Notes: generated by a model from the letters alone, not told the origin. 64,000 nt of DNA from Sphingobacterium sp. (GCA_022712315.1 JALAGS010000210.1:1-64000); one strand, 5' to 3'; counted from the stretch's first letter, positions 44,522 through 53,831 are shown. Numbers and translations: made by a program.

Positions 44522-45784
44522 ATGAAACATATTTTTAAAAGCCTCTATTTTCAAGTCGTATTGGGTATACTCATAGGGATTGTCTGTGGGATTTATTATC
44601 CTGACTTTGCTGTCAAGCTAAAGCCATTGGGAGATGCTTTTATTAAACTGATCAAGATGGTTATTGCGCCATTGATTTTCAGTTCTATCGTGATCGGTAT
44701 AGCTGGGATGCAGGATACAAAAAAAGTCGGTAAAATCGGCCTGACTTCCATTATCTATTTCGAGGTCATGACAACGATAGCGCTGATTATCGGACTGGTG
44801 TTTGTTAATCTGATACAACCGGGTACCGGTATGAATGCCGATCCTGCCAGTCTCGACGTGTCTTCGGTATCTCATTATATTTCAGAATCCAAGAAACCGC
44901 ATAGTTTTATGGATTTTATCATCGGGATCATCCCAGATAATGTGATTGCTGCAGTAGCTTCGGACAATATGCTGCAGGTACTTGTTTTTGCAGTTCTTTT
45001 TGGGATCGGTATGACAAAAATAGGGCAGAAAGCTTCCGAACCTGTCCTCAACGTATTGCAGTCTTTCCTAAAGGTTCTCTTTTCCATTATCAAAATGATT
45101 ATGTACCTGGCTCCTTTAGGGGCGATGGGCGCCATGGGTTTTACGATTGGCAAGTTTGGCATCCAGGCTTTATCTAAACTAGGCATGCTCATGGTGAGTT
45201 TTTACCTGACCTGTTTTATTTTTGTGATCATTGTGATTGGAGCGGTTTTGTATTTTTATCTTAAGGTCAATGTTTTTAAGTTTTTAAAATATATTAAAGA
45301 GGAGATTTTGATTGTCTTGGGCACTTCTTCCTCAGAGTCGGCATTGCCGGGTATTATGCAGAAGATGGAAGATGCAGGCTGTGCCAAACCTGTTGTAGGT
45401 TTAGTTATCCCTACAGGGTATTCCTTCAATCTAGACGGGACAAGTATTTATTTGACCATGGCAGCGGTATTTATTTCACAGGCGCTGAATATGCACCTTA
45501 ACTTAGAGCAGGAGATTACCTTGCTGCTGGTATTGCTGCTGACTTCCAAAGGCGCTGCCGGTGTCACGGGGAGCGGTTTTGTTACCCTTGCCGCGACCTT
45601 ACCTGTTGTCGGACATGTACCTGTCGAATCCGTAGCTCTGATCTTTGGTGTGGACCGTTTTATGAGTGAAGCAAGGGCGATTACAAATTTGATCGGAAAT
45701 TCGGCGGCGACATTGGTGATCTCCAAATATGAAAACAGTTTGGACGAGGAGCTATTGCATGAAAAGTTGGGATCTAAACGATGA
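44522..45784 (+). CDS. Dicarboxylate/amino acid:cation symporter (DAACS)
   Basis: 420 aa from ATG 44522; the frame can be opened upstream at a TTG, but homology starts at MKHIFKSLYFQVVLGILIGI. It has about eight membrane segments and the family motifs GTSSSESALPGIMQKME (serine-rich re-entrant loop) and PTGYSFNLDGTSIYLTMA (second re-entrant region), as in DctA and GltP. It should import C4-dicarboxylates or glutamate/aspartate with Na+ or H+. It stands alone between two terminators. A short inverted repeat TCAGAA-AA-TTCTGA lies at 44448-44461 upstream. Confidence 0.92.
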   Translation: MKHIFKSLYFQVVLGILIGIVCGIYYPDFAVKLKPLGDAFIKLIKMVIAPLIFSSIVIGIAGMQDTKKVGKIGLTSIIYFEVMTTIALIIGLVFVNLIQPGTGMNADPASLDVSSVSHYISESKKPHSFMDFIIGIIPDNVIAAVASDNMLQVLVFAVLFGIGMTKIGQKASEPVLNVLQSFLKVLFSIIKMIMYLAPLGAMGAMGFTIGKFGIQALSKLGMLMVSFYLTCFIFVIIVIGAVLYFYLKVNVFKFLKYIKEEILIVLGTSSSESALPGIMQKMEDAGCAKPVVGLVIPTGYSFNLDGTSIYLTMAAVFISQALNMHLNLEQEITLLLVLLLTSKGAAGVTGSGFVTLAATLPVVGHVPVESVALIFGVDRFMSEARAITNLIGNSAATLVISKYENSLDEELLHEKLGSKR

Positions 45785-45896
45785 TATGCGTTATCAGAAG
45801 TTAACCGTAAAAGAAGGCTTAGTTTAAACTAAAGGAGGATGTGTAAAAATCAGCCCAAACCGTTTAAGAATAGAATATTCGGTATAAAATTATATA

Positions 45897-45935
45897 ACAA
45901 AGGGACTACCCAACTTTTTTGGATAGCCCCTTTGT
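45897..45935. terminator. Bidirectional terminator between the symporter and lon
   Basis: ACAAAGGG (45897-45904) and CCCTTTGT (45928-45935) form the outer stem; inner CTA/TAG pairs extend it around two mismatches. Confidence 0.7.
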
Positions 45936-45960
45936 CATTTAAAAACCTTTCGGGTAGCTG

Positions 45961-48438
45961 TTAGCTCTCCTTTTTTGTGTTTTCTATATGCTGTGCCAGA
46001 TCAATGGCGCCAATAACTTTTTCTTCCAACAATGCGAGTTTGATCACTTGCGACATTTCAGTCACGTAGTGAAACTGCATATCTTTGATGTAATCTTCCT
46101 TGATCTCCAGGATATCCTTTTCATTGGATTTACAAAGGATAATATCTTTGATGTTAGCACGTTTAGCAGCAAGAATTTTTTCCTTGATACCGCCTACAGG
46201 TAACACTTTTCCACGTAAGGTGATTTCACCGGTCATGGCTAGTTTCTCCTTCACTTTACGTTGTGTAAATAATGATGTCAATGCTGTAAGCATCGTTATA
46301 CCAGCCGAAGGACCATCTTTTGGAATGGCTCCTGCAGGAACGTGAATATGGATGTCCCAATGGTCAAATACACGGTAGTCAATGCCAAAATCCGAAGCAT
46401 GCGCTTTCAGGTAGGCCAATGCAATCGATGCCGATTCCTTCATAACTTCCCCTAGATTACCAGTCAGGCTCAAACGTCCTTTCCCTGGGCTCAAAGAAGA
46501 TTCTATAAATAGAATATCGCCACCTACAGAAGTCCAGGCTAAACCTGTAACGACGCCGGCAACATTGTTATTTTCGTAAATGTCTTTATCAAAGATCGGT
46601 GCACCCAAGATGTCCAGAAGATCCTGTTCATTGATACTCGGGTTGTAATCTTTTTCCATAACAATGCGCGTTGCGATGCCACGTACGACTGAGCCGATCT
46701 TCTTTTCCAATCCCCGTACACCAGATTCGCGCGTGTAGTCCTCGATGATCTTTTCAATGATCTTGCCTTTTAGGGTCACATCTTTAGATGCCATTCCATG
46801 CATCTCGCGCTGTTTTGGCAACAGGTGTTTTTTTGCGATTTCGATTTTCTCCTCGATGGTATAGCCATTCACTTCGATGATCTCCATTCTGTCCAATAAA
46901 GCTGGCTGAATAGAACTTAGCGAGTTGGCTGTTGCGATAAACATCACTTTAGAAAGATCAAATTCCATTTCCACATAGTGATCATAGAAATGCGTGTTTT
47001 GTTCCGGATCCAATACTTCCAACAGGGCAGAAGAAGGATCACCTTTGAAATCCGCGCTCATCTTATCGATTTCATCCAGGATAAAAACAGGGTTTGCTGC
47101 GCCTGCTTTTTTCAGGGATTGAATGATGCGGCCCGGCATTGCGCCGATGTAAGTTTTGCGGTGCCCTCTGATTTCAGCTTCATCGCGTACACCACCCAAG
47201 GCCATACGGGTATATTTACGGCCCAATGCTTTGGCAATAGATCTTCCCAAAGAGGTCTTACCGACTCCCGGAGGGCCTACCAAACAAAGGATTGGCGCTT
47301 TCATATCATTTTTTAATTTCAATACCGCAAGGTATTCAATGATACGTTTTTTTACTTTCTCAAGCCCATAATGATCTTTATCGAGCACTTTTTGTGCTTT
47401 GTTTAAATCAAAATTATCTTTTGTTGCTTCATTCCAAGGCAGATCGAGCAGTAGCTCCAGGTAATTGAGCTGCACCGAGTAATCTGCAGCTGCAGGATTG
47501 ATACGAGAAAGCTTTTCGAGTTCTTTGGTGAAATGTTTTTCTACTTCAATACTCCATTTCTTTGTTTTGCCGCGTTTTTTAAGCTCTTCCAATTCAAGAT
47601 CGGGGGTATTTCCGCCCAATTCTTCCTGAATAGTTTTAAGCTGTTGGTTCAAGAAATAGTCGCGTTGTTGCTTGTCAAGGTCCACACGTACTTTATTTTG
47701 TATCTGGTGTTTTAATTCCAGCATCTGGATTTCTGTAGTCAACAGTTCCAGTAAAAGTTTGGCCCGATTCTCTACTTTAGGTATTTGAAGCAGCTCCTGT
47801 TTTTTTGTCATTTCGACATTGATATTCGACGAAATGAAATTGATCAGAAACGAGGGGCTTTCAATATTCTTAATCGCTATACCAGCTTCACTCGGTAAGT
47901 TTGGTGAAAGTTGGATGATTTGCAGCGCCATTTCTTTTAAGGTAGAAATTGTCGCTTTAAAGTGCTTGGTCATCTTCGGCTTCGCTTCGTTGAATTTCTC
48001 CACACGCGCCTTTAAATAAGGCTCTGTATCGACAATTTCCAACAAGTTGAATCGTTGTTTTCCCTGGATGATGACGGTGGTATTACCATCAGGCATTTGA
48101 AGTACTTTGATGATATGGGCAACGGTGCCCACTTTGTTTAGTTCTTCAAATCCTGGGTCCTCTACTGTCATGTCCTTTTGAGAAACAACACCGATAGTCT
48201 TGCTGCCTTTATAGGCTTCTTTGACAAGTTTGATGGATTTATCTCTACCTACGGTAATCGGAATGACAACACCGGGAAATAATACGGTATTACGTAAAGG
48301 CAAAATAGACAATGCTTCTGGAATTTCAGCATTCGCCATATTATCTTCATCCTCTTGGGTGAGTAAGGGGAAGAATTCGGTATCCTCTGCAACGATTGGA
48401 ATTGCTTGACTGAAATCAAAAGTTTCGAATTTGCTCAT
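45961..48438 (-). CDS. lon: ATP-dependent protease Lon
   Basis: 825 aa from the ATG at 48438 (MSKFETFDF); the frame extends 18 codons further upstream without family support. Order of domains: N-terminal LAN substrate-binding domain (about 38-235), helical linker, AAA+ module with Walker A GPPGVGKT at 388-395 and Walker B FILDEIDKM, then the protease domain with catalytic Ser in PKDGPSAGITM and Lys in GGIKEKILAAKR. It degrades misfolded and regulatory proteins in the cytoplasm. It is a single gene. Confidence 0.97.
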   Translation of the reverse strand: MSKFETFDFSQAIPIVAEDTEFFPLLTQEDEDNMANAEIPEALSILPLRNTVLFPGVVIPITVGRDKSIKLVKEAYKGSKTIGVVSQKDMTVEDPGFEELNKVGTVAHIIKVLQMPDGNTTVIIQGKQRFNLLEIVDTEPYLKARVEKFNEAKPKMTKHFKATISTLKEMALQIIQLSPNLPSEAGIAIKNIESPSFLINFISSNINVEMTKKQELLQIPKVENRAKLLLELLTTEIQMLELKHQIQNKVRVDLDKQQRDYFLNQQLKTIQEELGGNTPDLELEELKKRGKTKKWSIEVEKHFTKELEKLSRINPAAADYSVQLNYLELLLDLPWNEATKDNFDLNKAQKVLDKDHYGLEKVKKRIIEYLAVLKLKNDMKAPILCLVGPPGVGKTSLGRSIAKALGRKYTRMALGGVRDEAEIRGHRKTYIGAMPGRIIQSLKKAGAANPVFILDEIDKMSADFKGDPSSALLEVLDPEQNTHFYDHYVEMEFDLSKVMFIATANSLSSIQPALLDRMEIIEVNGYTIEEKIEIAKKHLLPKQREMHGMASKDVTLKGKIIEKIIEDYTRESGVRGLEKKIGSVVRGIATRIVMEKDYNPSINEQDLLDILGAPIFDKDIYENNNVAGVVTGLAWTSVGGDILFIESSLSPGKGRLSLTGNLGEVMKESASIALAYLKAHASDFGIDYRVFDHWDIHIHVPAGAIPKDGPSAGITMLTALTSLFTQRKVKEKLAMTGEITLRGKVLPVGGIKEKILAAKRANIKDIILCKSNEKDILEIKEDYIKDMQFHYVTEMSQVIKLALLEEKVIGAIDLAQHIENTKKES

Positions 48439-48782
48439 AGTATTTATTTTGTGTATTTGGCAGTCGCTGACATGTTGACGGCTGACGCTCAAATTTTAAG
48501 CTTCTATTATTGTTTCCCGTATATTGCAAGGGGAGTGCCAATTGCTAAAAGTGAGCAAAATTACAAATCTATTTCCTAGAATAGGAAAAAAAGGCAGGTT
48601 AAATAAAATTTATCTGCCATTTGTTAGAGAAATAGGCATAATAATTGTAATATTGGATTGTGAAACAACGCTGATGGCATCTTTATTATGACTAGAGACA
48701 GTGCCAGAAGCTTTTTTCGCGGATATGAAATTGATCGATTGTGATCATTAAAGAGAGAATATAAAAACGTAACTATTTAGAT
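48439..48782. other. Divergent promoter region of lon and the TPR gene
   Basis: 344 nt without a gene. On the minus strand two overlapping -7-like boxes are seen, TAGATTTG (48571 to 48564) and TAATTTTGC (48563 to 48555), about 120 nt upstream of lon; neither has a clear TTG at 19 bp. I see no clean TAnnTTTG box for the plus-strand TPR gene and no small open reading frame with support. Confidence 0.5.
48555..48571 (-). promoter_or_regulatory. Candidate lon promoter -7 boxes
   Basis: Two consecutive matches to TAnnTTTG on the minus strand: TAGATTTG and TAATTTTGC. The leader would be about 110-120 nt. The absence of a spaced TTG lowers confidence. Confidence 0.35.
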
Positions 48783-49439
48783 ATGAATTTAAAATCATTT
48801 AAATTGGGTTTGTTTACAGGGGTTTTTGCTTTAGTTGCTTTTAGCGCAAATGCACAACAACCAAAACAGGCTGAGCATAGCAACGCTAATGTGAGAATGG
48901 GGCAAAAAGCTCTTTTGGATGGTGATTTCAAGAATGCTGAGTCATACTTGACCAAAGCCCTACCTCAGGAAGGGAAAGATCCGGATGTATTATATATGTT
49001 GGGATATTCTCAGTTTCAAAACGGTGATTATAAAAAATCAGCTGAAACGTTTGGAAAAGTAGTTGCATTAAACGGTAAAAATGCCAATGCTTTATACTTT
49101 AAAGCGAAAGCAACAAACAATCTTGCTGTTCAGGCAACAAACAAAACATCTGTTGCCAACAAAGAGCAATTGTTGAAAGTAGCTATTGAGGATTATTCAA
49201 AAGCAATTACTATTAATCCAAGTGATGCGAAATTTTATCAAAATAGAGCGATTGCTAGTCGTGATTTGGGTATTTTAATTGGAACAGAAGGTACGCCTAA
49301 TTACAATAAAGCGATGGCAACTGACGCTTACAATAATGCAATCAAGGATTATGAAAAAGTGTTAAGCTTTGATGCATCGAAGAAAGATATCCAAACGGAA
49401 ATCAAAAAAGCAAAAGTATATAGAGATAACTTGAAATAG
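48783..49439 (+). CDS. Secreted tetratricopeptide-repeat protein
   Basis: 218 aa with a signal peptide ending near residue 25 (FSANA-QQ). The rest is a run of TPR-like helix pairs: GQKALLDGDFKNAESYLTKAL, YMLGYSQFQNGDYKKSAETFGKVVAL, LKVAIEDYSKAITINPSDAKFYQNRA and NNAIKDYEKVLSFDA. Such proteins usually act as protein-binding scaffolds in the periplasm; the partner is unknown. It is divergent from lon and ends in a terminator at 49458. Confidence 0.88.
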   Translation: MNLKSFKLGLFTGVFALVAFSANAQQPKQAEHSNANVRMGQKALLDGDFKNAESYLTKALPQEGKDPDVLYMLGYSQFQNGDYKKSAETFGKVVALNGKNANALYFKAKATNNLAVQATNKTSVANKEQLLKVAIEDYSKAITINPSDAKFYQNRAIASRDLGILIGTEGTPNYNKAMATDAYNNAIKDYEKVLSFDASKKDIQTEIKKAKVYRDNLK

Positions 49440-49457
49440 TATCACTATTAAGCATAG

Positions 49458-49490
49458 AAAAGGGAATTCCAGCTGGTTTTCCCTTTTTTT
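49458..49490 (+). terminator. TPR gene terminator
   Basis: Stem AAAAGGGAA (49458-49466) and TTCCCTTTT (49479-49487) with further Ts, 18 nt after the gene. Confidence 0.85.
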
Positions 49491-49611
49491 GTGCAATATA
49501 AAACGAGGGACTTGCTCATTACGTCCACAGCGATTTTGCCTGTTTTAGTTCGATAAATTTCAAACGAAATGCCTGATAATGGTGTTCTTTACTAAATCAA
49601 ATAGATGACAT

Positions 49612-50166
49612 ATGGAAACGAATCGATTGTCAAAAGACATGCAAGAAACTCTAATCAAGCAAATGACGAAGGAAGCTGAGGCAGCTCAGATATATCTGGC
49701 ATTGGGTATATGGGCAGACGATCAGGGCTATGGCGGAATTGCCAATTTTCTGTATCGGCATGCGCAGGAAGAGCGTAACCACATGACGAAGATTATGGGT
49801 TATATTTTGGAACGGGGTGGCCGGCCACGGATAGAAGCCATTGCACAGCCTCCAGCAGATCCGCAATCGTTGACAGAGTGTTTCAACTGTGTTTTTAAAC
49901 ACGAAGTGGATAATACGGAAGCGATCTATAATATTGTCAATTTGGCAATGGCGGAGAAGGACTGGGCAACCTGGAACTTTGCACAGTGGTTTGTTAAAGA
50001 ACAGATCGAAGAAGAGAAATTAGCATTGGAATTGATTGATAAGTTGAAAATCGCCGGTGGTGACCGCGCTTCGGATGAATCCTTGTTTGCCCTGGATTCC
50101 TCTTTGGAAGCAATGCCCGACGATGTGCCATTGGCAAGAGAGGCAACTGCAGATGACCCCAAATAA
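49612..50166 (+). CDS. Ferritin
   Basis: 184 aa. It has the four-helix ferritin pattern with ferroxidase ligands: Glu in KEAEAAQIYLALG (helix 1), Glu and His in HAQEERNHMTKIMGY (helix 2), and the later Glu residues of KHEVDNTEAIYN and KEQIEEEKLALELIDKL. The C-terminal tail (about 155-184) is acidic and longer than in E. coli FtnA. It stores iron as a 24-mer in the cytoplasm, oxidising Fe2+. It is single and shares a terminator with the convergent TonB receptor gene. Confidence 0.93.
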   Translation: METNRLSKDMQETLIKQMTKEAEAAQIYLALGIWADDQGYGGIANFLYRHAQEERNHMTKIMGYILERGGRPRIEAIAQPPADPQSLTECFNCVFKHEVDNTEAIYNIVNLAMAEKDWATWNFAQWFVKEQIEEEKLALELIDKLKIAGGDRASDESLFALDSSLEAMPDDVPLAREATADDPK

Positions 50167-50170
50167 TAGC

Positions 50171-50207
50171 AAAAAAAGGCGAGATCTTAAATGATCCCGC
50201 CTTTTTT
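50171..50207. terminator. Bidirectional terminator (ferritin / TonB receptor)
   Basis: AAAAAAAGGCGaGATC (from 50171) pairs with GATCcCGCCTTTTTT (to 50207) around a 6-nt loop. Confidence 0.88.
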
Positions 50208-50210
50208 AAT

Positions 50211-52505
50211 TTACTTGATGCTAAGTGGGAGGTAAACACCGAAAGTGATATTTCTTCCCATATTATAGACACCAAAATTGGGATCTTCCTGTGATAGACG
50301 TCCCGGGCGTAATCTGCTCAGTGCATCATAATAACGCTTGTTGGTCAAATTGGACGCTGCTGCAAATACTTTTAATTGCTGCGATCCAAGATGTAATGTT
50401 GTACCGATTCCAGCATTCAATAAGGTATAGGAATCGGCCGGAGTTTCAAAGGTTTCGTCGATGCGGTTCTGTTTGAAATAATTGTCGAGACCGACAGAAA
50501 CGTAGAATGCATTTAATCCCGTAATCTTAGGTTCAAGACGTAAAGTGTTGTGCACGACTCCGGCAGGAATTAATGCCAGCGGTCTGTCGAATGTATTGTT
50601 CTGTGCATGGGTATAACTGAAAGTATTGTCGAGGTGGATCCAGTTTAGTAAATGAAAATTCAGGCTTCCTTCGACACCATATAGATTGGCATTAACCTGA
50701 CCGTAGCGGTATACATCGTAGGTATGTGAATCGCCATTGTCACTAACGACAGTTTTCGTGTCGCCTTTTGTGGTTGAGGCATAGATAAAGTTGTGAATAT
50801 AGTTTTCATAGATTCCGATACTTCCTGTAACGATACTATGTCCAAATTCCAGGGTAGCATCCGCTTGGTAACTTCTTTCGGGTTTAAGGTTTTCATTGCC
50901 GACCTCATAGCGGTAGGTTCCTTCATGCACACCGTTCGAACCAAGTTCGGCAGGATTGGGTGCTCTAAAGGCCGAACCGGCATTTGCTTTGAAATTGAGG
51001 TCCTCGCTGAAGATATGCGTGTATCCAAGTGCACCGCTGACATTGCTGAAACTATTTTTGAAACCAGCAAACTTCTCCTCGTCTTCAACAAAGAGCTGCT
51101 TGCCTTTGTTGTTGACATAGTCATAGCGCAATCCAACGTTAAACGTGTTTTCACCCCAGCTTTTCTTTGCATATCCGAAAGCACCCAGCTCCAGCTGGTC
51201 ATAGGCAGGAATCAGGAATTCCACCCCGTTATTAACGCTGTGTTCTTGGCTTGCGCTAATGCCAAATACATGTTGCCAGCCATTTTTTTCGCTTAAAGAA
51301 TATTTTGCATCAAGTGAATAGGTATTCAGATCGAAGAATAAGGATGGTGTCGCTTCTTCAAGCTCCCGACGTTGATTTTTTTGATAGCCAAGATCGAGTT
51401 TTAAATTGCCCGATCCAACGATAAAGTTGTTGTTAAGAGCGAGTTTATAGTGGCGGATATCCTGTTTTGGAAAATCAAGCCTGCGGCTTTTCGAATTGAT
51501 GTAAAGCGGATCGCCCGGTTCGGCATCGTAAAAACCGATATTATTTTTTAGGTACGAAAAATTAAGATGTGAATAGCCCCATTGCTTGTTTAGCCCGAGC
51601 ATACCACTGAAATTGCTGTTGTTAAAGCCACTATTGCCATATCGGCCTGCCGGGGTCTTGTAAGAATAGGCATTCTGGTAAGAACCGCGGCCACGCCATA
51701 CAAATCCATTTTCATTACCCGTCAGCATGACAGAGCTATTGGTCAATCCGTTGTTTGTTGAGTAGCTGCTCAGTATTTCACCTTTAATCTGCCCTGTAGT
51801 AGGAACGTTTGGTTCAAGTACATTGATCACACCACCAATAGCATCAGATCCGTACATCAGCGATGCAGCACCGCGAAGGACCTCCACACGATCCGGTTGA
51901 TTTTGATCGATCTCAATACCATGTTCATCGCCCCATTGCTGGCCCATTTGTTTGACCCCATCGCTCACCGTAACGACACGGTTATAGCCAAGGCCCCGTA
52001 TCACAGGTTTTGAGATGCCTTGTCCTGTAGTGATCTGGCTCAGTCCGGGAACTTGTCGTGCAAGTGCATCAATCAAATTTGTTGAATTGCCCTGTAGTTC
52101 ATCTTTGGATATTACTGCAACGGAAGTGCTGTTGCGGCGGCTCTGTGAAGTGACAAGTGTACCCGTAACGACAACCTCGTTGGTTTCAATAATACTTTCT
52201 GTCAGTGAAAAATCAACGGTAAGATTTTCTGAAGTTAAATCGACGGCTTTTACAATGGACTGATAGCCTAAAAAACGAACTTCAACCAGGTAACGTCCGC
52301 TTGAAGGAAGCGATTTAAAGGTATAGCGACCCTGTTGGTCGGATGATGTGCTTGAACGAAGCTGCTGCAATGAAATTGTTGCGCCAGCAATCGGAAGATT
52401 TGTTTTGGCATCCGTTACCTTGCCGCTGATCGTTGCCGCAAAGGCCGGAAGTATGGAGAAATAGGAGACGAGCATAAAAATGCAGCCTATAATTTTAATT
52501 TTCAT
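50211..52505 (-). CDS. TonB-dependent receptor, possible metal or metal-complex importer
   Basis: 764 aa. A signal peptide (about 1-24) is followed by a carboxypeptidase-regulatory-like domain (ISGKVTDAKTNLPIAGATISL, about 25-110), the TonB box-like NEVVVTGTLV near 113-122, the plug with PVIRGLGYNRVVTVSDGVKQ and VEVLRGAASLMYGSDAIGG, then a 22-strand-type barrel ending LPLSIK. The plug style resembles ZnuD-like and heavy-metal-related receptors. A His/Cys-rich protein lies directly upstream, which also suggests metal or heme uptake; the ligand is inferred. A perfect 11-bp inverted repeat precedes the gene. Confidence 0.9.
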   Translation of the reverse strand: MKIKIIGCIFMLVSYFSILPAFAATISGKVTDAKTNLPIAGATISLQQLRSSTSSDQQGRYTFKSLPSSGRYLVEVRFLGYQSIVKAVDLTSENLTVDFSLTESIIETNEVVVTGTLVTSQSRRNSTSVAVISKDELQGNSTNLIDALARQVPGLSQITTGQGISKPVIRGLGYNRVVTVSDGVKQMGQQWGDEHGIEIDQNQPDRVEVLRGAASLMYGSDAIGGVINVLEPNVPTTGQIKGEILSSYSTNNGLTNSSVMLTGNENGFVWRGRGSYQNAYSYKTPAGRYGNSGFNNSNFSGMLGLNKQWGYSHLNFSYLKNNIGFYDAEPGDPLYINSKSRRLDFPKQDIRHYKLALNNNFIVGSGNLKLDLGYQKNQRRELEEATPSLFFDLNTYSLDAKYSLSEKNGWQHVFGISASQEHSVNNGVEFLIPAYDQLELGAFGYAKKSWGENTFNVGLRYDYVNNKGKQLFVEDEEKFAGFKNSFSNVSGALGYTHIFSEDLNFKANAGSAFRAPNPAELGSNGVHEGTYRYEVGNENLKPERSYQADATLEFGHSIVTGSIGIYENYIHNFIYASTTKGDTKTVVSDNGDSHTYDVYRYGQVNANLYGVEGSLNFHLLNWIHLDNTFSYTHAQNNTFDRPLALIPAGVVHNTLRLEPKITGLNAFYVSVGLDNYFKQNRIDETFETPADSYTLLNAGIGTTLHLGSQQLKVFAAASNLTNKRYYDALSRLRPGRLSQEDPNFGVYNMGRNITFGVYLPLSIK

Positions 52506-52565
52506 ATGTACGAATAATTTTTACGTATATAATATCAAGGATAACATCGATGAATTGCTGTGTCA

Positions 52566-52600
52566 AACTAAACCAAGTTCCGTTGGGCTTTGGTTTAGTT
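52566..52600. repeat. 11-bp inverted repeat upstream of the TonB receptor
   Basis: AACTAAACCAA (52566-52576) and TTGGTTTAGTT (52590-52600) are exact inverse copies around a 13-nt loop, 61-95 nt upstream of the receptor start. It could be an operator for a dimeric regulator or an RNA hairpin in the shared transcript. Confidence 0.6.
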
Positions 52601-52715
52601 CGGTATCCATCGTATGAATCGTTTGATTGTTAAATGCTAAAAACACTTATTGAAGTCGTTTTATGGCAATAGCGTTGTACAAATAGCAGCAGCGCTATTG
52701 GAATTAGCGTAAAAA

Positions 52716-53030
52716 TTAACCGATGGGGGGACCACGATTGCCTGAAAGCAGCGCTCTGATGGTTTGGTCTCCCGTAATAAATAAGCCAAATTCAATTTGG
52801 CGCGCTGGAAGAATGATTTCATCTAGTGTAAAATGAAAAACTATCTGAGGGTGCGAGTTTTGATCACAAATGGAACACTTAGGATGATCTGCATGGTGTT
52901 TTTTTGCAGGGCTGTCTACGATGCTAAGAGCGGTTTGCGGATGCGCATGGGTATACACAATGAACTGACCTATTAGGAAGGTCATTAAAAGCACTAAAGC
53001 TGCTAGTTTGTTCAATGAGATACCTTTCAC
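52716..53030 (-). CDS. Small His/Cys-rich exported protein
   Basis: 104 aa if started at GTG 53030 (TTG 53015 is also possible and gives an ideal signal-anchor MNKLAALVLLMTFLIGQF). The longer frame from ATG 53126 is rejected because the promoter at 53085-53115 lies inside it. After the membrane segment come THAHPQ, KKHHADHPKCSICDQNSH and later a C-terminal GNRGPPIG. The His and CxxC cluster suggests metal binding. The arrangement upstream of a TonB receptor is common for small metal-related proteins of Bacteroidota, but I do not recognise a firm family name. Confidence 0.65.
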   Translation of the reverse strand: MKGISLNKLAALVLLMTFLIGQFIVYTHAHPQTALSIVDSPAKKHHADHPKCSICDQNSHPQIVFHFTLDEIILPARQIEFGLFITGDQTIRALLSGNRGPPIG

Positions 53031-53084
53031 GCTGAAATCACTACGTTTAAACCCATTTATCCTTTGCGGTATTTTATTAATTGG

Positions 53085-53115
53085 GCAAATATAAGCAAAA
53101 TAAAATATAAAGCAA
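53085..53115 (-). promoter_or_regulatory. Promoter of the His/Cys-rich gene and TonB receptor
   Basis: On the minus strand TTG (53115-53113), 19 bp, TATATTTGC (53093-53085): an exact Bacteroidetes promoter. It decides the start of the downstream gene, which must begin after 53085. Confidence 0.75.
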
Positions 53116-53181
53116 TTGTGTTGCATTTATTATTGTTGTGACATTTCACAAATGTTCGCTTAAAAGATAAAGTGAATGTAC

Positions 53182-53220
53182 AAAAAAGCCCTCAAAATGA
53201 ATGATATTCTTGAGGGCTTT
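53182..53220 (-). terminator. Terminator of the gpmI unit
   Basis: AAAGCCCTCAA (53185-53195) and TTGAGGGCTTT (53210-53220) with A-run on plus strand, which is a T-run on the minus strand after the lipoprotein gene. Confidence 0.85.
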
Positions 53221-53243
53221 GTGTATGGGACTGATGAGGCTGT

Positions 53244-53831
53244 TTATTTTTTTGAAGAAATAAACTTCCCTACAATTTCATATTGGTTGGCGTCTAAGCC
53301 TTGGACGTCTTGCAATTTGACAATCCGATAGAGCGAGTCGCTGTAGTAATCTAATTTTTCTTGACTATCGTACAGGGTGTTTGCAATTTTTTTGTCGATA
53401 TGGATGTGCTTCACCTTTTCGTTTCTGTCAAATTCGATACGTAGTTTTTGTATTTGCAGATCTTTCTTTTTAGCTGTAAATTCTGTCACGCAGTCGATCG
53501 CTTTGACGTCATATAGTGATGGGTCAAAGTTTTTACTGATGTCGGCCGATTGAAAAGCCGATAGTTCATTTTTCCAGCTTCCAATTTTTAGTTCGCGTTC
53601 TTCTTTTTCGCCATCTTTCTTGACTGATTTCAGTACGGCGGGATTGAGCTGCTGAAGGCGGCTGACTTCGGCCGTAAAGAACGAATCAACAGAAAATATG
53701 TCTGACGATTTGTGAGGGCTTTTTGTAGCAGAGGGTGATCCGCAGCTCCAAAAAAGCAGAGCACTGCCCGCAAAAAGGGAAAGTGCTCTGCTGCTATTTT
53801 TGAGTAAATTATTATTCTGATACCAATACAT
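53244..53831 (-). CDS. Hypothetical lipoprotein overlapping gpmI
   Basis: 195 aa. The N-terminus is a lipoprotein signal with LLFWSC and predicted lipidated Cys30. The mature part is rich in Lys, Asp and Ser and contains a stretch of beta-strand-like segments (IDCVTEFTAKKKDLQIQKLRIEFD and KVKHIHIDKKI); no family is recognised. Its only ATG lies inside gpmI: the genes overlap by 20 nt in different frames, so translation is probably coupled to the mutase gene although the functions appear unrelated. Confidence 0.75.
   Translation of the reverse strand: MYWYQNNNLLKNSSRALSLFAGSALLFWSCGSPSATKSPHKSSDIFSVDSFFTAEVSRLQQLNPAVLKSVKKDGEKEERELKIGSWKNELSAFQSADISKNFDPSLYDVKAIDCVTEFTAKKKDLQIQKLRIEFDRNEKVKHIHIDKKIANTLYDSQEKLDYYSDSLYRIVKLQDVQGLDANQYEIVGKFISSKK

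Noticed and set aside
48439..48492. Longer Lon start at 48492
   Set aside because: The 18 extra residues lack family similarity; MSKFETFDF at 48438 is the natural start.
50793..51296. 167-codon antisense frame in the TonB receptor gene
   Set aside because: No promoter, no domain, and it lies wholly inside a clear coding region on the other strand.
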